This document shows, piece by piece, positions 38,212 through 48,664 of a stretch of DNA of 64,000 nt (positions are counted from its first letter, which is position 1; each line of letters begins with the position of its first letter). The DNA comes from Planctomycetales bacterium (GTDB lineage: Bacteria; Planctomycetota; Planctomycetia; Planctomycetales; Planctomycetaceae). A program made the position numbers and the translations under genes. The notes under the pieces were generated by a model. That model was given only the letters and a program-made list of their open reading frames with translations. It had not been told where the DNA came from and searched no databases. The stretch spans positions 154,441 to 218,440 of the forward strand of contig JAPLOA010000056.1 in the NCBI GenBank assembly GCA_026400835.1, written 5' to 3'.

Positions 38212-38511
38212 ATGAGTACGCTGAAGAAAAACAAGAGAATCAAACGCGCTGCGGTGCTGGAGCTGTACGGAGATCTGAAGCCCGGTCGTGGAAACCAGAA
38301 GGTTGAGCGCGGCAAGGCAAAGTACCTCGGCGGTAACGGTCGCAAGACGACGGGAATCACGAAGCGAGTCTACCGCAAGAATCTGAAGAAGATTCAGGTG
38401 CTCGAAAACGGAGCTGTTGTTCGACGTCGCATTCCTGTGAGCCTCATCCGCTCCGGCGGGATTGTTAAGCCAGTTGCCAAAGACCCATTTGCGTTGCCAG
38501 ACGCTAACTGA
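38212..38511 (+). CDS. rpmB: Ribosomal protein bL28, divergent N-terminus
   Basis: 99 residues, very basic. The C-terminal half ([19 protein letters not shown], then [19 protein letters not shown]) fits the core of bL28, where Asn-Leu, V.ENG and the final L.SG are conserved. The N-terminal half ([20 protein letters not shown]) differs from the usual CxxxGK start and may be a lineage-specific version, as planctomycetes often show. It would be part of the large subunit near the 23S exit region. It is a single gene with its own terminator. Confidence 0.65.
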   Translation: MSTLKKNKRIKRAAVLELYGDLKPGRGNQKVERGKAKYLGGNGRKTTGITKRVYRKNLKKIQVLENGAVVRRRIPVSLIRSGGIVKPVAKDPFALPDAN

Positions 38512-38543
38512 TCATTCGGGTGCAAATACTTGATACTGAAAAA

Positions 38544-38569
38544 GGCCCGCGGATTTCCGCGGGCCTTTT
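38544..38569 (+). terminator. Rho-independent terminator after rpmB
   Basis: A perfect nine-base stem (GGCCCGCGG with CCGCGGGCC) on a four-base loop has A residues before it and TTTT after it. It could work in both directions, but it faces only the plus-strand gene upstream. Confidence 0.9.
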
Positions 38570-38589
38570 CTATTTGAGCTTTGGGCCAG

Positions 38590-38903
38590 AGAAGAGTCCC
38601 CGAAACAACATGCTGTTTTTAATGCGGCGAGAAATCACAACCCGAAACGTCAGTGAGGGATTTCTCGGCAAGCGACCGATCCCTCGCTGACGCGTTTTGA
38701 AGTTGCGCGTTTGGGAAGATCCCAACCCGACGCGTCAGCGAGGGATTGAGTTTTTGCGTTTTAGGCAGTGTTTGCGTAAATCCCTCGCTGACGCTTTGGG
38801 TTATGATAAATCCCAGTGTTTCTCCGCAAGTGAACAACCTCAGCGCCTAAACGAGCAACTTCAGAACTGACGCGTCGGGTTGTGATTTCGGAACTGGTCC
38901 TTA
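38590..38903. repeat. MITE-like dispersed repeat, two-unit copy
   Basis: It starts near AGTCCCCGAAACAACATG and ends near TCGGAACTGGTCC. It carries several GAGGGATT cores, the GTTTTTGCGTTTTA spacer and the GAAGTTGCG word shared with the copy at 7735. The arrangement of cores is alternately inverted. No gene is present in it. Confidence 0.75.
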
Positions 38904-38944
38904 TCTGAGTTCTGGCATTTGATTGTTCTATCAGGATCTATCTT

Positions 38945-40297
38945 TCAGGCCAGCACTTCATCAATGCGGCGACCGCCATTCACAACCGGCACAGGGCGTC
39001 CCAGCGGAGTCGTGTAGACTTTGTCTGAGTCAACTCCCATCAAAGAAAAGATGGTCCGTAGCAGATCCTGAATTCCATAAGGATGTGTCGTCGGCAAGCT
39101 GGCCGTCGCATCGCTCGCTCCAACAACAGCGCCTCTCCTGATGCCGCCGCCCGCCAGAATCACCGTCTGGCATTGAGACCAATGATCTCGTCCGGCATCG
39201 TTGTTGATGCGAGGCGTGCGGCCCATTTCACCCATCATCACCACAAGCGTTTCATCCAGCAGGCCTCGTTCATCAAGGTCCGAGATCAACGCACTGAAAG
39301 CTCGGTCCGTTGGCGGACACAAAGCCTTTTCATGACTGGTGAAGTTATCAAAATGAGTATCCCAGCTACCGTGTTCAATTCCAATGAATCGACTGCCGCC
39401 CTCCACCAGCCGACGCGCTAACAACGCGGACTGGCCGATTGAACTGTAGCCATAACGAGTGCGAGTTTCTGGTTTCTCTGCAGCGAGGTCGAAGGCCGCT
39501 CGTGCTTTTGGCGATGTCACAATTTCCATCGCTTTCTCATAAAACGCGGTCAGCTTCTGAGCAGGCCCGGAACCCGGAGAATTCGCTGCTGCCAGTATCT
39601 CAGCCTCGGCCAACAGTTTTCGACGACGAGCAAATCGCTCGGAAGAAACTGATTCCGGAGCATCCAGATCCTGCACCTTAAAATCCGGCTGCGATGGATC
39701 ATTGTTGATGGTGAACGGGGCATAGGCCGCTCCATAAAATCCCGGACCTCCCGGCCCCAGAGGATTCGGAAGCTCAATATAGGGCGGCACTTCACCGCCC
39801 GGCCCGAGTTCCCGCGTAATGATCGAGCCGAGTGAAGGGTACAGCTCATTAAACGGTACACCCTTAGCCTGCCCATCGGCAAAGCTGGGCGGATATCCGG
39901 TCAACAGCCAGTGCCGCCCAGTCTGATGTGCATTGTCGGCATGACTATGAGATCGCAGAATCGTGTACTTGTCCGCGATCTGAGCACACATTGGCATCAG
40001 TTGGCTGATTTGTGTGCCGGGCACAACCGTCGAGATGGGATTGAAGGGACCTCGAATTTCTTTGGGAGCATCGGGCTTCATATCCCACATGTCGATATGA
40101 CTGGGGCCGCCCTCCAGCATGAAAAAGATGCACGCTTTGGCTTTGGGGGCGAATGGAGTCGCGGCTTGAGCCTGCAGTTGCAGCAACGTGGGGAGAGTCA
40201 ATCCTCCCAGCAACCGAGTCGCTCCCAGCGTCAGCATTCTTCGCCGCGAAACACCATCGCAATAACGGCGGTCTGATCCAAAGGCCTTACTGAGCAT
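38945..40297 (-). CDS. DUF1501 domain protein, TAT-exported
   Basis: 450 residues from the ATG at 40297, which has CGGAG eight bases upstream; the frame runs on to 40432, but that would overlap the PP2C gene. A twin-arginine-like SRRRMLTLGATRLLGGLTLP signal is at the start. DUF1501 landmarks are ACIFFMLEGGPSHIDMWDMKP, HQTGRHWLLTGYP and the C-terminal MMGEMGRTPRINNDAGRDHW. The family belongs to the alkaline-phosphatase/sulfatase-like fold and is greatly expanded in planctomycetes, usually as pairs with DUF1549/1553 genes; no such partner is here. It lies 40 bases downstream of the PP2C gene. Confidence 0.9.
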   Translation of the reverse strand: MLSKAFGSDRRYCDGVSRRRMLTLGATRLLGGLTLPTLLQLQAQAATPFAPKAKACIFFMLEGGPSHIDMWDMKPDAPKEIRGPFNPISTVVPGTQISQLMPMCAQIADKYTILRSHSHADNAHQTGRHWLLTGYPPSFADGQAKGVPFNELYPSLGSIITRELGPGGEVPPYIELPNPLGPGGPGFYGAAYAPFTINNDPSQPDFKVQDLDAPESVSSERFARRRKLLAEAEILAAANSPGSGPAQKLTAFYEKAMEIVTSPKARAAFDLAAEKPETRTRYGYSSIGQSALLARRLVEGGSRFIGIEHGSWDTHFDNFTSHEKALCPPTDRAFSALISDLDERGLLDETLVVMMGEMGRTPRINNDAGRDHWSQCQTVILAGGGIRRGAVVGASDATASLPTTHPYGIQDLLRTIFSLMGVDSDKVYTTPLGRPVPVVNGGRRIDEVLA

Positions 40298-40337
40298 TTC
40301 CGCGTCTCCGGATGTACTGGAATGTCTGCCCTGTTGC

Positions 40338-41078
40338 TCAATCAACGATGACAACCACGCAGGTAATGTTGTCGCGTGAACCACCTTCGAGCGCAGAGTT
40401 GACAAGCTTCTCCGCAAGGACTTGTGGATCATCGGAAGTCTTCAGGAGTTTTGCAATGTCCGGATCTTTGAGTCCATCGGTCAAACCATCGCTGCACAAA
40501 ATAAACCGATCTCCGGGCTGTGGCGTCACTTCGACCGCCACACCGCCGGATGCTCCGTCACGGCTGCCCAGATACTTGTACAGCACATTGCGATAACGGT
40601 GTGTCTTCGCCTCTTCGGCATTGATCGTACCGGCATCCAGCAACGCCTGAGTCAGGGAATGATCCGTCGTGAGCTGGCGAAATTTGCCAGCTCGCAGTTC
40701 ATACGCGCGGCTGTCGCCAACACCAAAGAAGAAAAAGCGATCGGCCGTGCGGACCATCATAACGATGGTCGTGCCCATATTTCTCAGGCCTGGCTCAATC
40801 TCGCTGAGCGCAATGATTTCTGAGTTGGCGAAGTTGATGGACTTTTCCAGAGCCTCATTGACCGATCGCGCATTCCCCTTCTGGAAATCCAGCAGTTGTT
40901 CCAGCTTCCGAGGAATCAGCTCCACCGCCAGCGCGCTGGCTCGTTCTCCGGCGCTCTGTCCGCCCATGCCGTCCGCGACGATCAGATATCGATGCTGCTT
41001 GTCGAGGCAGATGCTGTCTTCGTTGTTCTCGCGGTAGTTGCCGGTAACGCTAAGGTGACCAGTCCGGATTGAAACCAT
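40338..41078 (-). CDS. PP2C-family serine/threonine phosphatase
   Basis: 246 residues. All motifs of the Stp1/PrpC type are present: the Asp of NNEDS near the start (NYRENNEDSICL), VADGMGGQSAGERAS with its metal-binding Asp, FFFGVGDSRAYELR, LCSDGLTDGL and the closing SRDNITCVVVIVD. It dephosphorylates proteins modified by Hanks-type kinases with Mn2+ or Mg2+. No kinase gene is adjacent. It is upstream of the DUF1501 gene on the same strand. Confidence 0.93.
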   Translation of the reverse strand: MVSIRTGHLSVTGNYRENNEDSICLDKQHRYLIVADGMGGQSAGERASALAVELIPRKLEQLLDFQKGNARSVNEALEKSINFANSEIIALSEIEPGLRNMGTTIVMMVRTADRFFFFGVGDSRAYELRAGKFRQLTTDHSLTQALLDAGTINAEEAKTHRYRNVLYKYLGSRDGASGGVAVEVTPQPGDRFILCSDGLTDGLKDPDIAKLLKTSDDPQVLAEKLVNSALEGGSRDNITCVVVIVD

Positions 41079-41259
41079 GGAATTGTCCAGAGAACGAAAT
41101 CAACAGTGGTGGGGGGCGTTGCGAGGCAAACACAGATCGCTCTGCCTCTGAACCTCGCAATCGTGCGACAGCCGGATGGAGGCAGAATCGCGGATTGTTT
41201 CGCTAAACCGTCAGAAACGCAACAGTTTCCAGCCCTTGTTCATCCGCAGAGACGAATGA

Positions 41260-42009
41260 TTATTCACCGCCGTGACACAACGCGTTAAACACATTCGTCA
41301 AACCCAGCGTTGTGGCGCTGATCAGAAGCTCGCCCGCAACGAAGCCCGCCGAAGCGCCCAGCATGTGCCCTTGTCCCTCAACAAGCCGAAAAACACGATC
41401 TTTATCGGGTGGAAACTGAGTTCGGTACGCACGAATGGAGGCGATCTTAATGCTCAGCGTGTCCGTAATGTCGGAGACAAAAGCACCGCCACCGGCTGGA
41501 TGATTCAAAGTCTGCAGCCCCAGAGGATACCAGATCTGACGCTGGATCTTGTGCACTGGAAGCCCCGGGAAGAACTCATCCCATTTGCTGAGCCGGGAAT
41601 AAAACACCGCGGCATCAGTAATCTGCATGGCCTGCCAATGGTCGGGCGACGCCATCGGGGTTCGATCGGCAATGCCCATCACCAGACGCGGGCGGTATTT
41701 GCGAAAGACGCTGGCCAGTGACACGCGGGTCTCGAAGCAGTCGAAGAGTCGTCGGTTCGGCAAAGGCAGAATCTCGCGAACATGAACTCCCAGGATACGA
41801 GCCGCCTCGTGAGCCTCCTGCAGGCGGACTTCCGGGCCGGGACTGAGTGGCGTGGGTTCGCCGTCTGTTAAGTCGACAATTCCGACTCGAAGCCCCTGCT
41901 GAACCATGCGAGCCAGCGTTCCTCCGCAACCGATTTCAACATCATCGGGATGAGCACCAACGGCCAGAACATCCAGTGCCTGAGGAAGCTCCGAGGAATT
42001 CGCAGACAT
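41260..42009 (-). CDS. bshB1: PIG-L family deacetylase, BshB1-like
   Basis: 249 residues. The zinc site [15 protein letters not shown] near the N-terminus and the later [20 protein letters not shown] segment are the core of the LmbE/PIG-L family. The arrangement LTDGEPTP and LPNRRLFD closely fits BshB1, which removes the acetyl group from GlcNAc-malate in bacillithiol synthesis. BshA and BshC genes are not in the window, so the pathway is inferred. Another PIG-L substrate is possible. Confidence 0.8.
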   Translation of the reverse strand: MSANSSELPQALDVLAVGAHPDDVEIGCGGTLARMVQQGLRVGIVDLTDGEPTPLSPGPEVRLQEAHEAARILGVHVREILPLPNRRLFDCFETRVSLASVFRKYRPRLVMGIADRTPMASPDHWQAMQITDAAVFYSRLSKWDEFFPGLPVHKIQRQIWYPLGLQTLNHPAGGGAFVSDITDTLSIKIASIRAYRTQFPPDKDRVFRLVEGQGHMLGASAGFVAGELLISATTLGLTNVFNALCHGGE

Positions 42010-42124
42010 CGCTTATCTTTCCAGGTGATTTTGACTCCGACACCAACCAACAAATGCCGTGAGTTGCATAATTCGCATCGATATCGTTGAAAGACTCCGT
42101 CGAGGTGTTGATTTAGCGGGGCTT

Positions 42125-42255
42125 CATAAGCCGAAACGTCAGTGAAGGATTTTTGCCAGCACTGCCGAAACGCAAAATCGCAATCCCTCGCTGACGCATT
42201 GAGGTTGGGATCTGCACAAATCCGCAACTTCGGAACTAACGCTTCGGGTTACGAT
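42125..42255. repeat. MITE-like dispersed repeat, degraded copy
   Basis: It contains CCGAAACGTCAGTGAAGGAT, the inverted ATCCCTCGCTGACGC core and a GAACTAACGCTTCGGGTT end, but the AGTCCC ends are lost. It lies between the OmpA-like and BshB1-like genes. The spacer 42010-42347 otherwise shows only the BshB1 promoter region. Confidence 0.6.
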
Positions 42256-42347
42256 GAAATCAGCAGCACGCCATCGCCATCCGGCTGATCGATTCGACAG
42301 CCCTGATGGGATCAGGTACATCCTGAGCGAAGAAACTCAAAGCCCAA

Positions 42348-43166
42348 CTACCTGACAGCACTGCCCGGATCCCACTTTGCGACGGAAGGATCGTTGGGAA
42401 CTACAAACAACTCAACACGGCGATTTCGTTGGCGAGCGGTATCCGTCTGAGAATTCTCCAGCGGATGGAACTCGCTGTAGCCCATAGAAGCGATTCGTTC
42501 CGGGGGTACGCCCATCTTCAGCAATTCCAGAATAACCGCGTCTGATCGATCGGTCGACAGATGCCAGTTGGTTGGATGCTTGATGGCGGTTTCAGGGCGG
42601 ACAATATTCTGATCATCCGTGTGTCCAACCACAAGAATTCGCATGCCGCTGGCGGATCCACTGGTAACCGACGACGCAAATTCCCTGATCGTCGGTGTTG
42701 CTTCTGGACGAATTGCATCGCTGCCCAGATCGAACAGAATATCACTGCGGAACTTATTCAGACCGGTCGCTGGATCGTACTCAAAGCCCTCCGCCGACAG
42801 TGCCGAATCGAAACCACTGCCGTCAGATTGAGAATCCGTCAAAGCCTTGGCGAACCGATTGTTCAAATCAGTACGCTCAGCCATCAGGTTGTTAATGCGA
42901 TCGTTGGCTGTGGCGAGCTGTCCCTGGGTGTCGCCAAGCTGAGTCATCAGCGACTGGCGTTCCTGATCCAGTCCCTGAATCATTTGAGTACTCTGAGCAT
43001 CAGCCGCCAACAGACGCTGATTCTCTGCGTACATGTCGCGAGCATGCGTCTGTGCCTGCACCAGTTGATCCCGGTGCTTGCCGTGCTTGCATCCGGTGGC
43101 GAGCAATGACGCTAAGGCCAGCACCGAAAGAGCCTGACGAATAGATTGATTGGGCATTTCGTTCAT
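42348..43166 (-). CDS. OmpA-like lipoprotein with coiled coil
   Basis: 272 residues. The signal peptide ends in a lipobox (LASLLATGCK, Cys at about 26). A coiled coil (about 30-110) with many Gln and Leu follows. The C-terminal OmpA/MotB domain (about 140-260) has ILVVGHTDDQ, the LSTDRSDAVILELLKMGV helix and the RRVELFV end. It would anchor the outer membrane to peptidoglycan or a similar wall polymer, as Pal does. A second possible ATG lies three codons downstream. There are no Tol genes nearby. Confidence 0.88.
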   Translation of the reverse strand: MNEMPNQSIRQALSVLALASLLATGCKHGKHRDQLVQAQTHARDMYAENQRLLAADAQSTQMIQGLDQERQSLMTQLGDTQGQLATANDRINNLMAERTDLNNRFAKALTDSQSDGSGFDSALSAEGFEYDPATGLNKFRSDILFDLGSDAIRPEATPTIREFASSVTSGSASGMRILVVGHTDDQNIVRPETAIKHPTNWHLSTDRSDAVILELLKMGVPPERIASMGYSEFHPLENSQTDTARQRNRRVELFVVPNDPSVAKWDPGSAVR

Positions 43167-43942
43167 CCCTGAGTCAGATCATACAGATCAACACACTTCG
43201 CGAGACCTGGCGAAATGAACCGCCGCAGCCTCTGATGGTCGCAGAGTAGCGTCGCGGGATTCGGACGGTGAAGGCTCTTTTGAGCCTTTTTGCGGCGATT
43301 CGGCTCCCCTGAAAAAACGCGGTCATGAATTGCGCTGTGCAGATGCATTTCCTGCCGGATCGAGTCTGCTGTTTGGCAACTTCTGCAAACGCCATCTCAT
43401 CTCGATCGGCCGATTTGGCCGCAGGCAGCCTTGCGGACCTCATTCCAGCTGCCGACTACAGTCGGGATATACTTCGAATGGCTTCCGCTGCAAGTATCCC
43501 CACGAATCTGGAGTTAAATGCTGGCTGAAGCCAGCATTACGAAGCGTGTTGCTGCACTGGCGGCCCGGAGTCACGTATCAGCCCTAACAGCCTTCCCGCG
43601 GGACGGGACAACACCCACCAGGGGGATCATCCCGCGTCAATCGGGGCCCCGTTTAACCTGCAGGACCGTCATGACCATGTCCATTTGTCAGGGCAGGGGC
43701 GGATTCTCCCGGACAAACCAGCAGAAAAAGCTACCAAAGCGTTTGCAGTTCGGCAATTCTTGCATCTGAAGACGCCTGCTGGTCGAAAACGACCTAGGGT
43801 TCTTCACCTGAAGACGCATGCGTCCCAAGGAGAGTTTTTGGAACTCAACATCTGTCTGTACTGCTGGGGCTGTGTCGGCCCGGCCAGGTCATATTGAGTC
43901 AGGCAGCAATCATTCACGAAGAAGATTGACCAGGGACTGGAC
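43167..43942. other. Long spacer upstream of csrA
   Basis: 776 bases with no credible gene. It holds a short hairpin with TTTTT on the plus strand (AAGGCTC with GAGCCTT, 43271-43291), a perfect 8-base hairpin (ATGCTGGC with GCCAGCAT, near 43518) and GC-rich inverted words near 43600-43660. A small RNA could be encoded here, but I cannot name one. The csrA promoter should be in the last part. Confidence 0.4.
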
Positions 43943-44131
43943 ATGTTAGTACTCAGCCGCAAGAAAGACGAAAAGATTGTGATCGGCGATTCGATCACTC
44001 TCATGGTCATCGAAATCCGTGGCGACAAAGTGCGTCTCGGCATCGAAGCGCCTCGCGATGTCACCGTCCATCGTGAAGAAGTTTATGATGCAATTAAACG
44101 CGAAAACACGCCCGACTCCAAGCAGGGATGA
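43943..44131 (+). CDS. csrA: Carbon storage regulator CsrA
   Basis: 62 residues, the normal length. [20 protein letters not shown] is the standard opening. The RNA-binding residues (Leu4 and Arg6 near the N-terminus and the RLGIEAP block around residue 44) are present. CsrA binds GGA motifs in mRNA leaders to control translation; in flagellated species it regulates flagellin. An AGGGA ribosome-binding site lies about 10 bases upstream. Its stop overlaps the ATG of the next gene by four bases. Confidence 0.95.
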   Translation: MLVLSRKKDEKIVIGDSITLMVIEIRGDKVRLGIEAPRDVTVHREEVYDAIKRENTPDSKQG

Positions 44132-44415
44132 TTGATTCAGACGGTGAACAGCGTTGCCGTTGTCGGATTTTGAACGCGGACGCTGAGGGTCGTCGAAGTC
44201 ATCGCGACATTACTGCGGGAATTTCCGTTGGCGGGCTGTATCCTGAGATCAGCCCTGAGCTTGTTTTGTTTTCGACACCGACTCCCTTGCGCGCTCATTG
44301 CTGGGTGGAGATCTTATTCCCCGACTATGACCAATGTCGGGAGGATTCTTGCTTTTGTGGTCTGGCTGTCCGACAATCCGGCAGCCAGTGGTCGACCCTT
44401 TCGGTAGCAGAGTGA
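44128..44415 (+). CDS. Small protein coupled to csrA, unknown function
   Basis: 95 residues, ATGA-overlapped with csrA. It has five Cys (pairs near residues 10-12 and 73-75) and a middle segment, [20 protein letters not shown], then [13 protein letters not shown], that faintly recalls PilZ domains (D.S..G). The RxxxR and full D/N-x-S-x-x-G pattern are not clear. The coupling to csrA suggests a related job, but there is no direct evidence. It could also be a decayed gene. Confidence 0.5.
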   Translation: MIDSDGEQRCRCRILNADAEGRRSHRDITAGISVGGLYPEISPELVLFSTPTPLRAHCWVEILFPDYDQCREDSCFCGLAVRQSGSQWSTLSVAE

Positions 44416-44466
44416 CGAGCGCTGGTCCCCGCCGGGCACCTCCTCTCCTGAAAGTTTGATCGGATC

Positions 44467-44871
44467 ATGACCCAAACTCAGAAAACAGTCCTCGTGATCG
44501 AGGATGACCGAGATATTTCCTCCACGATTCAGAGCGTGTTGTCAGCGGCGGGCTATAGAGTACTGACCGCCAACAACGGGCAGGATGGACGCCGCCTGAT
44601 TCAATCGCAGAAACCGGATCTTGTGCTGACCGACATGATGATGCCCCGGATGGGCGGATTTCCGGTCCTCGAATTCCTCGCAGAATTGCCTGATGCTCCT
44701 CCGGTCATCATGATGACCGCGAACGAAGGCAGCCGACATAAGGCCTACGCAGAAATGCTCGGTGTTGTGGACTATTTGCGGAAGCCGTTCGCGATGGAAG
44801 TCATGCTGGAATCCGTCGCCCGCTCGATTGCGGCTGCAGCGGCCGGCCCGAAGGATCAGCCCGAGGCTTAA
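44467..44871 (+). CDS. Single-domain response regulator
   Basis: 134 residues containing one receiver domain and no output domain. The acidic pair Asp13-Asp14, the phospho-accepting Asp56 in [13 protein letters not shown], Thr84 in IMMTANEG and Lys106 in YLRKPFA are all in place. The last 20 residues are an Ala-rich tail. It could be a phosphorelay or chemotaxis-type regulator. It sits 19 bases upstream of the guanylyltransferase gene and may share its transcript. Confidence 0.92.
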   Translation: MTQTQKTVLVIEDDRDISSTIQSVLSAAGYRVLTANNGQDGRRLIQSQKPDLVLTDMMMPRMGGFPVLEFLAELPDAPPVIMMTANEGSRHKAYAEMLGVVDYLRKPFAMEVMLESVARSIAAAAAGPKDQPEA

Positions 44872-44889
44872 AGAACAGGATTCATCGAG

Positions 44890-45966
44890 ATGTTACATGC
44901 AGTGATTATGGCGGGCGGCAGTGGAACTCGATTCTGGCCTCAGAGCCGCCAAAGACTGCCGAAGCAATTGCTTCGCCTTGCCGGCGAACGCACCATGATC
45001 CAGCAGACACTCGATCGATGTCGAAACTGGGTCGATCCATCTCGTGCCTGGGTGGTCACTAACGAAGTACAGGCCGATGCGACGGCCGCACAACTGCCTG
45101 AACTTCCGCGTCAGAACATACTGGTGGAACCGGCCGCTCGCAACACAGCTCCGTGCGTAGGCCTGGCCGCGATTCAGATTTTGCACCATGACCCCAACGG
45201 CATTATGTTCGTGATGCCGGCCGATCATGTCATTCAGACGGACGAAGCGTTCTCTCGCGGGGCTTTGCGAGCGGTCGAGATCGTCAACGCTGATCCAGCA
45301 AAGCTTGTCCTGTTCGGCGTCATTCCGTCGTTCCCGGCGACAGGTTACGGCTACATTGAACGTGGCGCAATGATCGGTGAAGGGACTCCGCGAGTCTATG
45401 AAGTGTCAGCGTTCCGCGAGAAACCCCATCTGAGTCTCGCCGAGCAATACGTTCGCGAAGGACGCTTCTTCTGGAACTGTGGAATCTTCTGCTGGAAGGC
45501 TCAGACGATTGTTGACCTGCTGAAACAGTATGAACCGGAGATGTATGCCGGGTTGATGAAGATTGCCGACGGTCTGAAAGCGGGACAAGGCGATGCGGTC
45601 CTGGCGGAAGAGTTCCCGAAGCTTAAGAGCATTTCCATCGACTATGCCGTGCTGGAGCGTGCTCAGGGCGTGACCGTAGTCGAAGCGCCGTTTCAGTGGG
45701 ACGACGTCGGCAGCTGGCTGTCACTGCCGCGTCTGAATGGAGCGGACTCCGACAATAACACCGTCGACGGTCCGTTCTGCGGCGTAGATACTCAGGGCTG
45801 CATCGTTCGAACGAGCGGTGACCATATGGTCGCAACGCTGGGTCTGCGAAATTTGATTATCGTTCACACTGATGATGCCACGCTTGTGGCCGATGCTGCT
45901 CAGTCAGAACGGATTAAAGAAGTGCTGGCTCAACTGCAAAAGCAGAATCGTTCGGAGTACATTTGA
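44890..45966 (+). CDS. manC: Mannose-1-phosphate guanylyltransferase
   Basis: 358 residues. GGSGTRFWPQSRQRLPKQ is the nucleotide-binding loop; MPADHVI, the GYGYIERG segment, FREKP and FFWNCGIFCWKA are the further family blocks. It makes GDP-mannose from mannose 1-phosphate and GTP. It has the short single-domain form, without the C-terminal phosphomannose isomerase of bifunctional enzymes. Polysaccharide or glycoprotein synthesis is the likely use. It follows the response regulator on the same strand. Confidence 0.93.
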   Translation: MLHAVIMAGGSGTRFWPQSRQRLPKQLLRLAGERTMIQQTLDRCRNWVDPSRAWVVTNEVQADATAAQLPELPRQNILVEPAARNTAPCVGLAAIQILHHDPNGIMFVMPADHVIQTDEAFSRGALRAVEIVNADPAKLVLFGVIPSFPATGYGYIERGAMIGEGTPRVYEVSAFREKPHLSLAEQYVREGRFFWNCGIFCWKAQTIVDLLKQYEPEMYAGLMKIADGLKAGQGDAVLAEEFPKLKSISIDYAVLERAQGVTVVEAPFQWDDVGSWLSLPRLNGADSDNNTVDGPFCGVDTQGCIVRTSGDHMVATLGLRNLIIVHTDDATLVADAAQSERIKEVLAQLQKQNRSEYI

Positions 45967-46141
45967 GTGCCTCGCAAGGGCTTCATCATTCGAAATTTGA
46001 GATTCCAAATTTGAAATTTCAAATTCCTGAGCCCCCGGAGTCGCGTTGTCATTCACGAATGACTTTCCTTTGCCGATCGATCATAATCACAGACAGTTGG
46101 ACACGACCTTCCTCACCTTGCCCTGCTGAAGAATCCCTCCC

Positions 46142-47599
<1,458 letters not shown>

Positions 47600-47662
47600 A
47601 CGGCAGGCTCAGCGTGCAATTCGAGTGATTACAATCAAAAACAAACAGCTCTGGCGATTGTC

Positions 47663-47907
47663 AGTTGACATGTAGCGGAAGGGCGCGAGCCCTCCGGTTT
47701 TGCAACACCGGACGGCTCGCACCGTTCCGCTAACTGGACAATTTCAATCCGTACGACGCCTGACTGAACAGCCTCTGTCGGGATCAATCTCGCAGTGGTC
47801 AATTGACATATAGCGGAAGGGCGCGAGCCCTCCGGTCTATGTGACACCGGACGGCTCGCGCCGTTCCGCTAACTGGACAATTCAATTCCGTACGACGCCT
47901 AACTGAA
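47663..47907. repeat. Two tandem hairpin repeats (TAGCGGAAGGGCGCGAGCCC family)
   Basis: Two near-identical copies of about 107 bases (47663-47769 and 47801-47907) are separated by 31 bases. Each has TAGCGGAAGGGCGCGAGCCC and, after a short loop, the inverted complement ending in CGTTCCGCTA, so each folds into a strong hairpin. The copies share the tail ACTGGACAATTTC and GTACGACGCC. The end of the second copy provides the stop codon of the broken glycosyltransferase-like gene. Confidence 0.75.
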
Positions 47908-48616
47908 CTGGAAGTCAAAATCACCGTAGCGTTCGCGGTCGATGCCGGCATCTTCCCAACTGTAGGCGTAGTCACCGACGTGCGAAATCTTCCGCCAGGT
48001 ACCAGTGCCCGGATTTCCTGGCATCGGGCTTTTCAGACGCATGAACGAGTTGAGGAGCCGATCGGATCATCGGAAGAAAGAACGGCCACATCGGGCGGTT
48101 CGCGTGTTCGTTGCAGACTGGGAGACCGAGTTGCTCGATCATCGTCTCATAGACGGCACGGCGCACATGCAGGAATCCTGTTCCGCCGTAGAGCAGTTCG
48201 TGCAGCCCTCCATGAATTCCGAATCGAAGGCGGGGAGTGCCCGGCAGAATATGAATCGCCAGTTCTCGTTTGCCTTTCTTTGGATAGATCCCGCAAACGA
48301 TGGGCAAGCCATATCGGCGGATCTTGTCGACGTCGTCCGGATCGAATCCGACGTCAGAATCAATCCACAGTGTCTCCTGAAAGCCGTCGGCGAGAGCATC
48401 ACTGGCGATCTGATTGCGAGCCTGATCGATCGCCGAATACCCCTCGACCCGCCGCACCACATATCCCCGCCGCTCCAACTCCAGCAACGCCGACTGACAC
48501 TGCGAAACAATTCGCCCCTGACATGGGACCAGAACAACACAGCGACCGGGAAACAAATCCAGCGTTGTATCGCAAGTGGGCATCCCATGCGGATTATCTG
48601 CTTCATTGGGGTTCAT
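47899..48616 (-). pseudogene. Glycosyltransferase-like gene with 3' deletion and frameshift
   Basis: The intact part (214 residues, 47972-48616) has an N-terminal Rossmann-like start (VVLVPCQGRIVSQCQSALLE), the ARNQIASDAL helix and WIDSDVGFDPDDV, a DxD-like motif of GT-A enzymes. It ends in TGA just after WYLAEDFARR. In the next frame the sequence goes on HVGDYAYSWEDAGIDRERYG to a TAG at 47899. I judge this the true C-terminus; I expect about 25 residues between EDFA and HVG. A small deletion thus removed a segment and the frame. Homologous fragments lie at 50269 and 54419. The protein might still be made, short at its end. Confidence 0.7.
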
Positions 48617-48664
48617 CGCGATGGTTCCATTCGACGAAGTTTCGTGACAAGCGTTTCCATCAGC

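Noticed and set aside
43271..43291. Plus-strand terminator in the csrA upstream spacer
   Set aside because: The stem and T-run look right, but no plus-strand gene lies upstream, so I kept it only as a note in the spacer entry.
47972..48616. Multiple copies of glycosyltransferase sequence as an active cassette-switching system
   Set aside because: The fragments are single, lack conserved flanks like recombination sites and no recombinase is in the window. Simple duplication explains them.
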